NCBI RefSeq assembly: GCF_018866305.1
Contig: NZ_CP076456.1
Coordinates: 2,108,001 to 2,172,000 of the forward strand
Direction of reading: 5' to 3'
Length of the DNA stretch: 64,000 bases
DNA from: Arthrobacter sunyaminii
Lineage (GTDB): Bacteria; Actinomycetota; Actinomycetes; Actinomycetales; Micrococcaceae
The notes under the pieces were generated by a model. It was not told the origin of the DNA, did no database searches, and was given only the letters and a program-made list of their open reading frames with translations. This document shows positions 63,782 through 64,000 of the stretch, one piece after another (the first letter of the stretch is position 1; each line of letters begins with the position of its first letter). The position numbers were made by a program, and so were the translations under genes.

Positions 63782-64000
63782 CTAGCTCTCGACTGCTGCG
63801 AGCTCGCGCTCGACGGCCTCGGTGAGGCGCTCTTCCAGTGCCGGAACCTTGATCTGCTGGATGATCTCGTTGAGGAACCCGCGAACCACCAGGCGGCGGG
63901 CAACATCCTCGGGGATGCCGCGGGCCATCAGGTAGAACAGGTGCTCGTCATCGAAACGGCCGGTGGCGCTGGCATGGCCGGCGCCTTCAATCAGGCCGGT
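63782..64000 (-). CDS. sufD: Fe-S cluster assembly protein SufD, C-terminal fragment (runs off the window)
   Basis: The last 72 residues, reading TGLIEGAGHASATGRFDDEH from the window edge to the TAG at 63782. The motif GHASATGRFDDEHLFYLMARGIP is split here and is highly conserved in SufD and SufB (the His-Ala-Ser-x-x-Gly region near the SufB-SufD interface); the helical end (EERLTEAVERELAAVES) matches SufD. SufB and the rest of sufD lie right of the window. It is part of the leftward suf operon with sufC and sufT. Confidence 0.9.
   Translation of the reverse strand, partial: TGLIEGAGHASATGRFDDEHLFYLMARGIPEDVARRLVVRGFLNEIIQQIKVPALEERLTEAVERELAAVES

Noticed and set aside
1..64000. Insertion sequences, prophage or CRISPR arrays
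   Set aside because: No transposase, integrase or Cas-like products, and no regularly spaced direct repeats beyond the single two-copy tandem at 56265.

Overview
The window is high-GC, gene-dense actinobacterial chromosome. A complete Pup-proteasome cluster, mycothiol synthesis (mshC), actinobacterial glycogen genes, a BioYMN biotin transporter and a SUF cluster, together with the protein sequences, point to the Micrococcaceae (Arthrobacter and relatives). The genus is an inference. Almost all genes have recognisable families. I see no insertion sequence, prophage, CRISPR array or rRNA operon, and one tRNA gene (Leu, GAG).

Region by region. 0-8.5 kb (minus strand): HAD phosphatase, M50/CBS protease, trmI, arc, dop, pup, prcB, prcA and the start of pafA, many coupled by 4-nt overlaps or very short gaps. 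Arc/Mpa unfolds pupylated substrates, PrcAB degrades them, PafA attaches Pup and Dop processes or removes it. 8.6-14.8 kb: a PAC2-family protein, mshC, uppP, two small conserved proteins, an acyl-CoA dehydrogenase and an M20 peptidase. As I recall, this resembles the gene neighbourhood of the M. tuberculosis proteasome region. 15-18.6 kb: tRNA-Leu, a CNNM/CBS membrane protein, an APC permease and a universal stress protein. 18.7-22.7 kb: a mmsB-mmsA-chvE sugar ABC transporter with a promoter whose -10 box abuts a LacI-type operator. 22.9-30.6 kb: kynureninase, then a fatty-acid locus (MaoC hydratase, high-molecular-weight FabG, thiolase) divergent from a TetR regulator and an acyl-CoA oxidase-like protein.

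30.7-38.9 kb: divergent glgA/glgC, an unusual SDR-like protein with a Cys4 motif, a P2-type cation ATPase and a YeiH transporter. 39-44.8 kb: a GT-C-like membrane protein coupled to pepN, a cupin and a lipoate ligase with its accessory domain at the N-terminus. 44.9-53 kb: ribosomal protein L31 type B with a structured leader, a lipoprotein, a SpoU methyltransferase, a TSUP exporter, an ABC ATPase, serB, two SDRs (one FabG), and a DUF3099 / small Cys-His protein / SURF1 operon. 53-56.6 kb is the least ordinary part: a large lipoprotein, an AAA/STAND-like ATPase with an AT-rich operator-like promoter, and about 0.5 kb without a convincing gene. 56.6-64 kb: an ABC-F ATPase, bioYMN, a neutral zinc metallopeptidase, a HAD/NTF2-like pair, and the SUF genes sufT, sufC and the end of sufD.

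The best candidates for undescribed biology are the zinc-ribbon SDR-like protein that lacks the usual catalytic tyrosine (33.5-35 kb), the ATPase and its AT-rich flank (54.9-56.5 kb), the rpmE2 leader, and the small Cys/His protein coupled to SURF1. No element here is clearly a new multi-gene system. All calls are from reading the sequence and from knowledge of the families; no database search was run.
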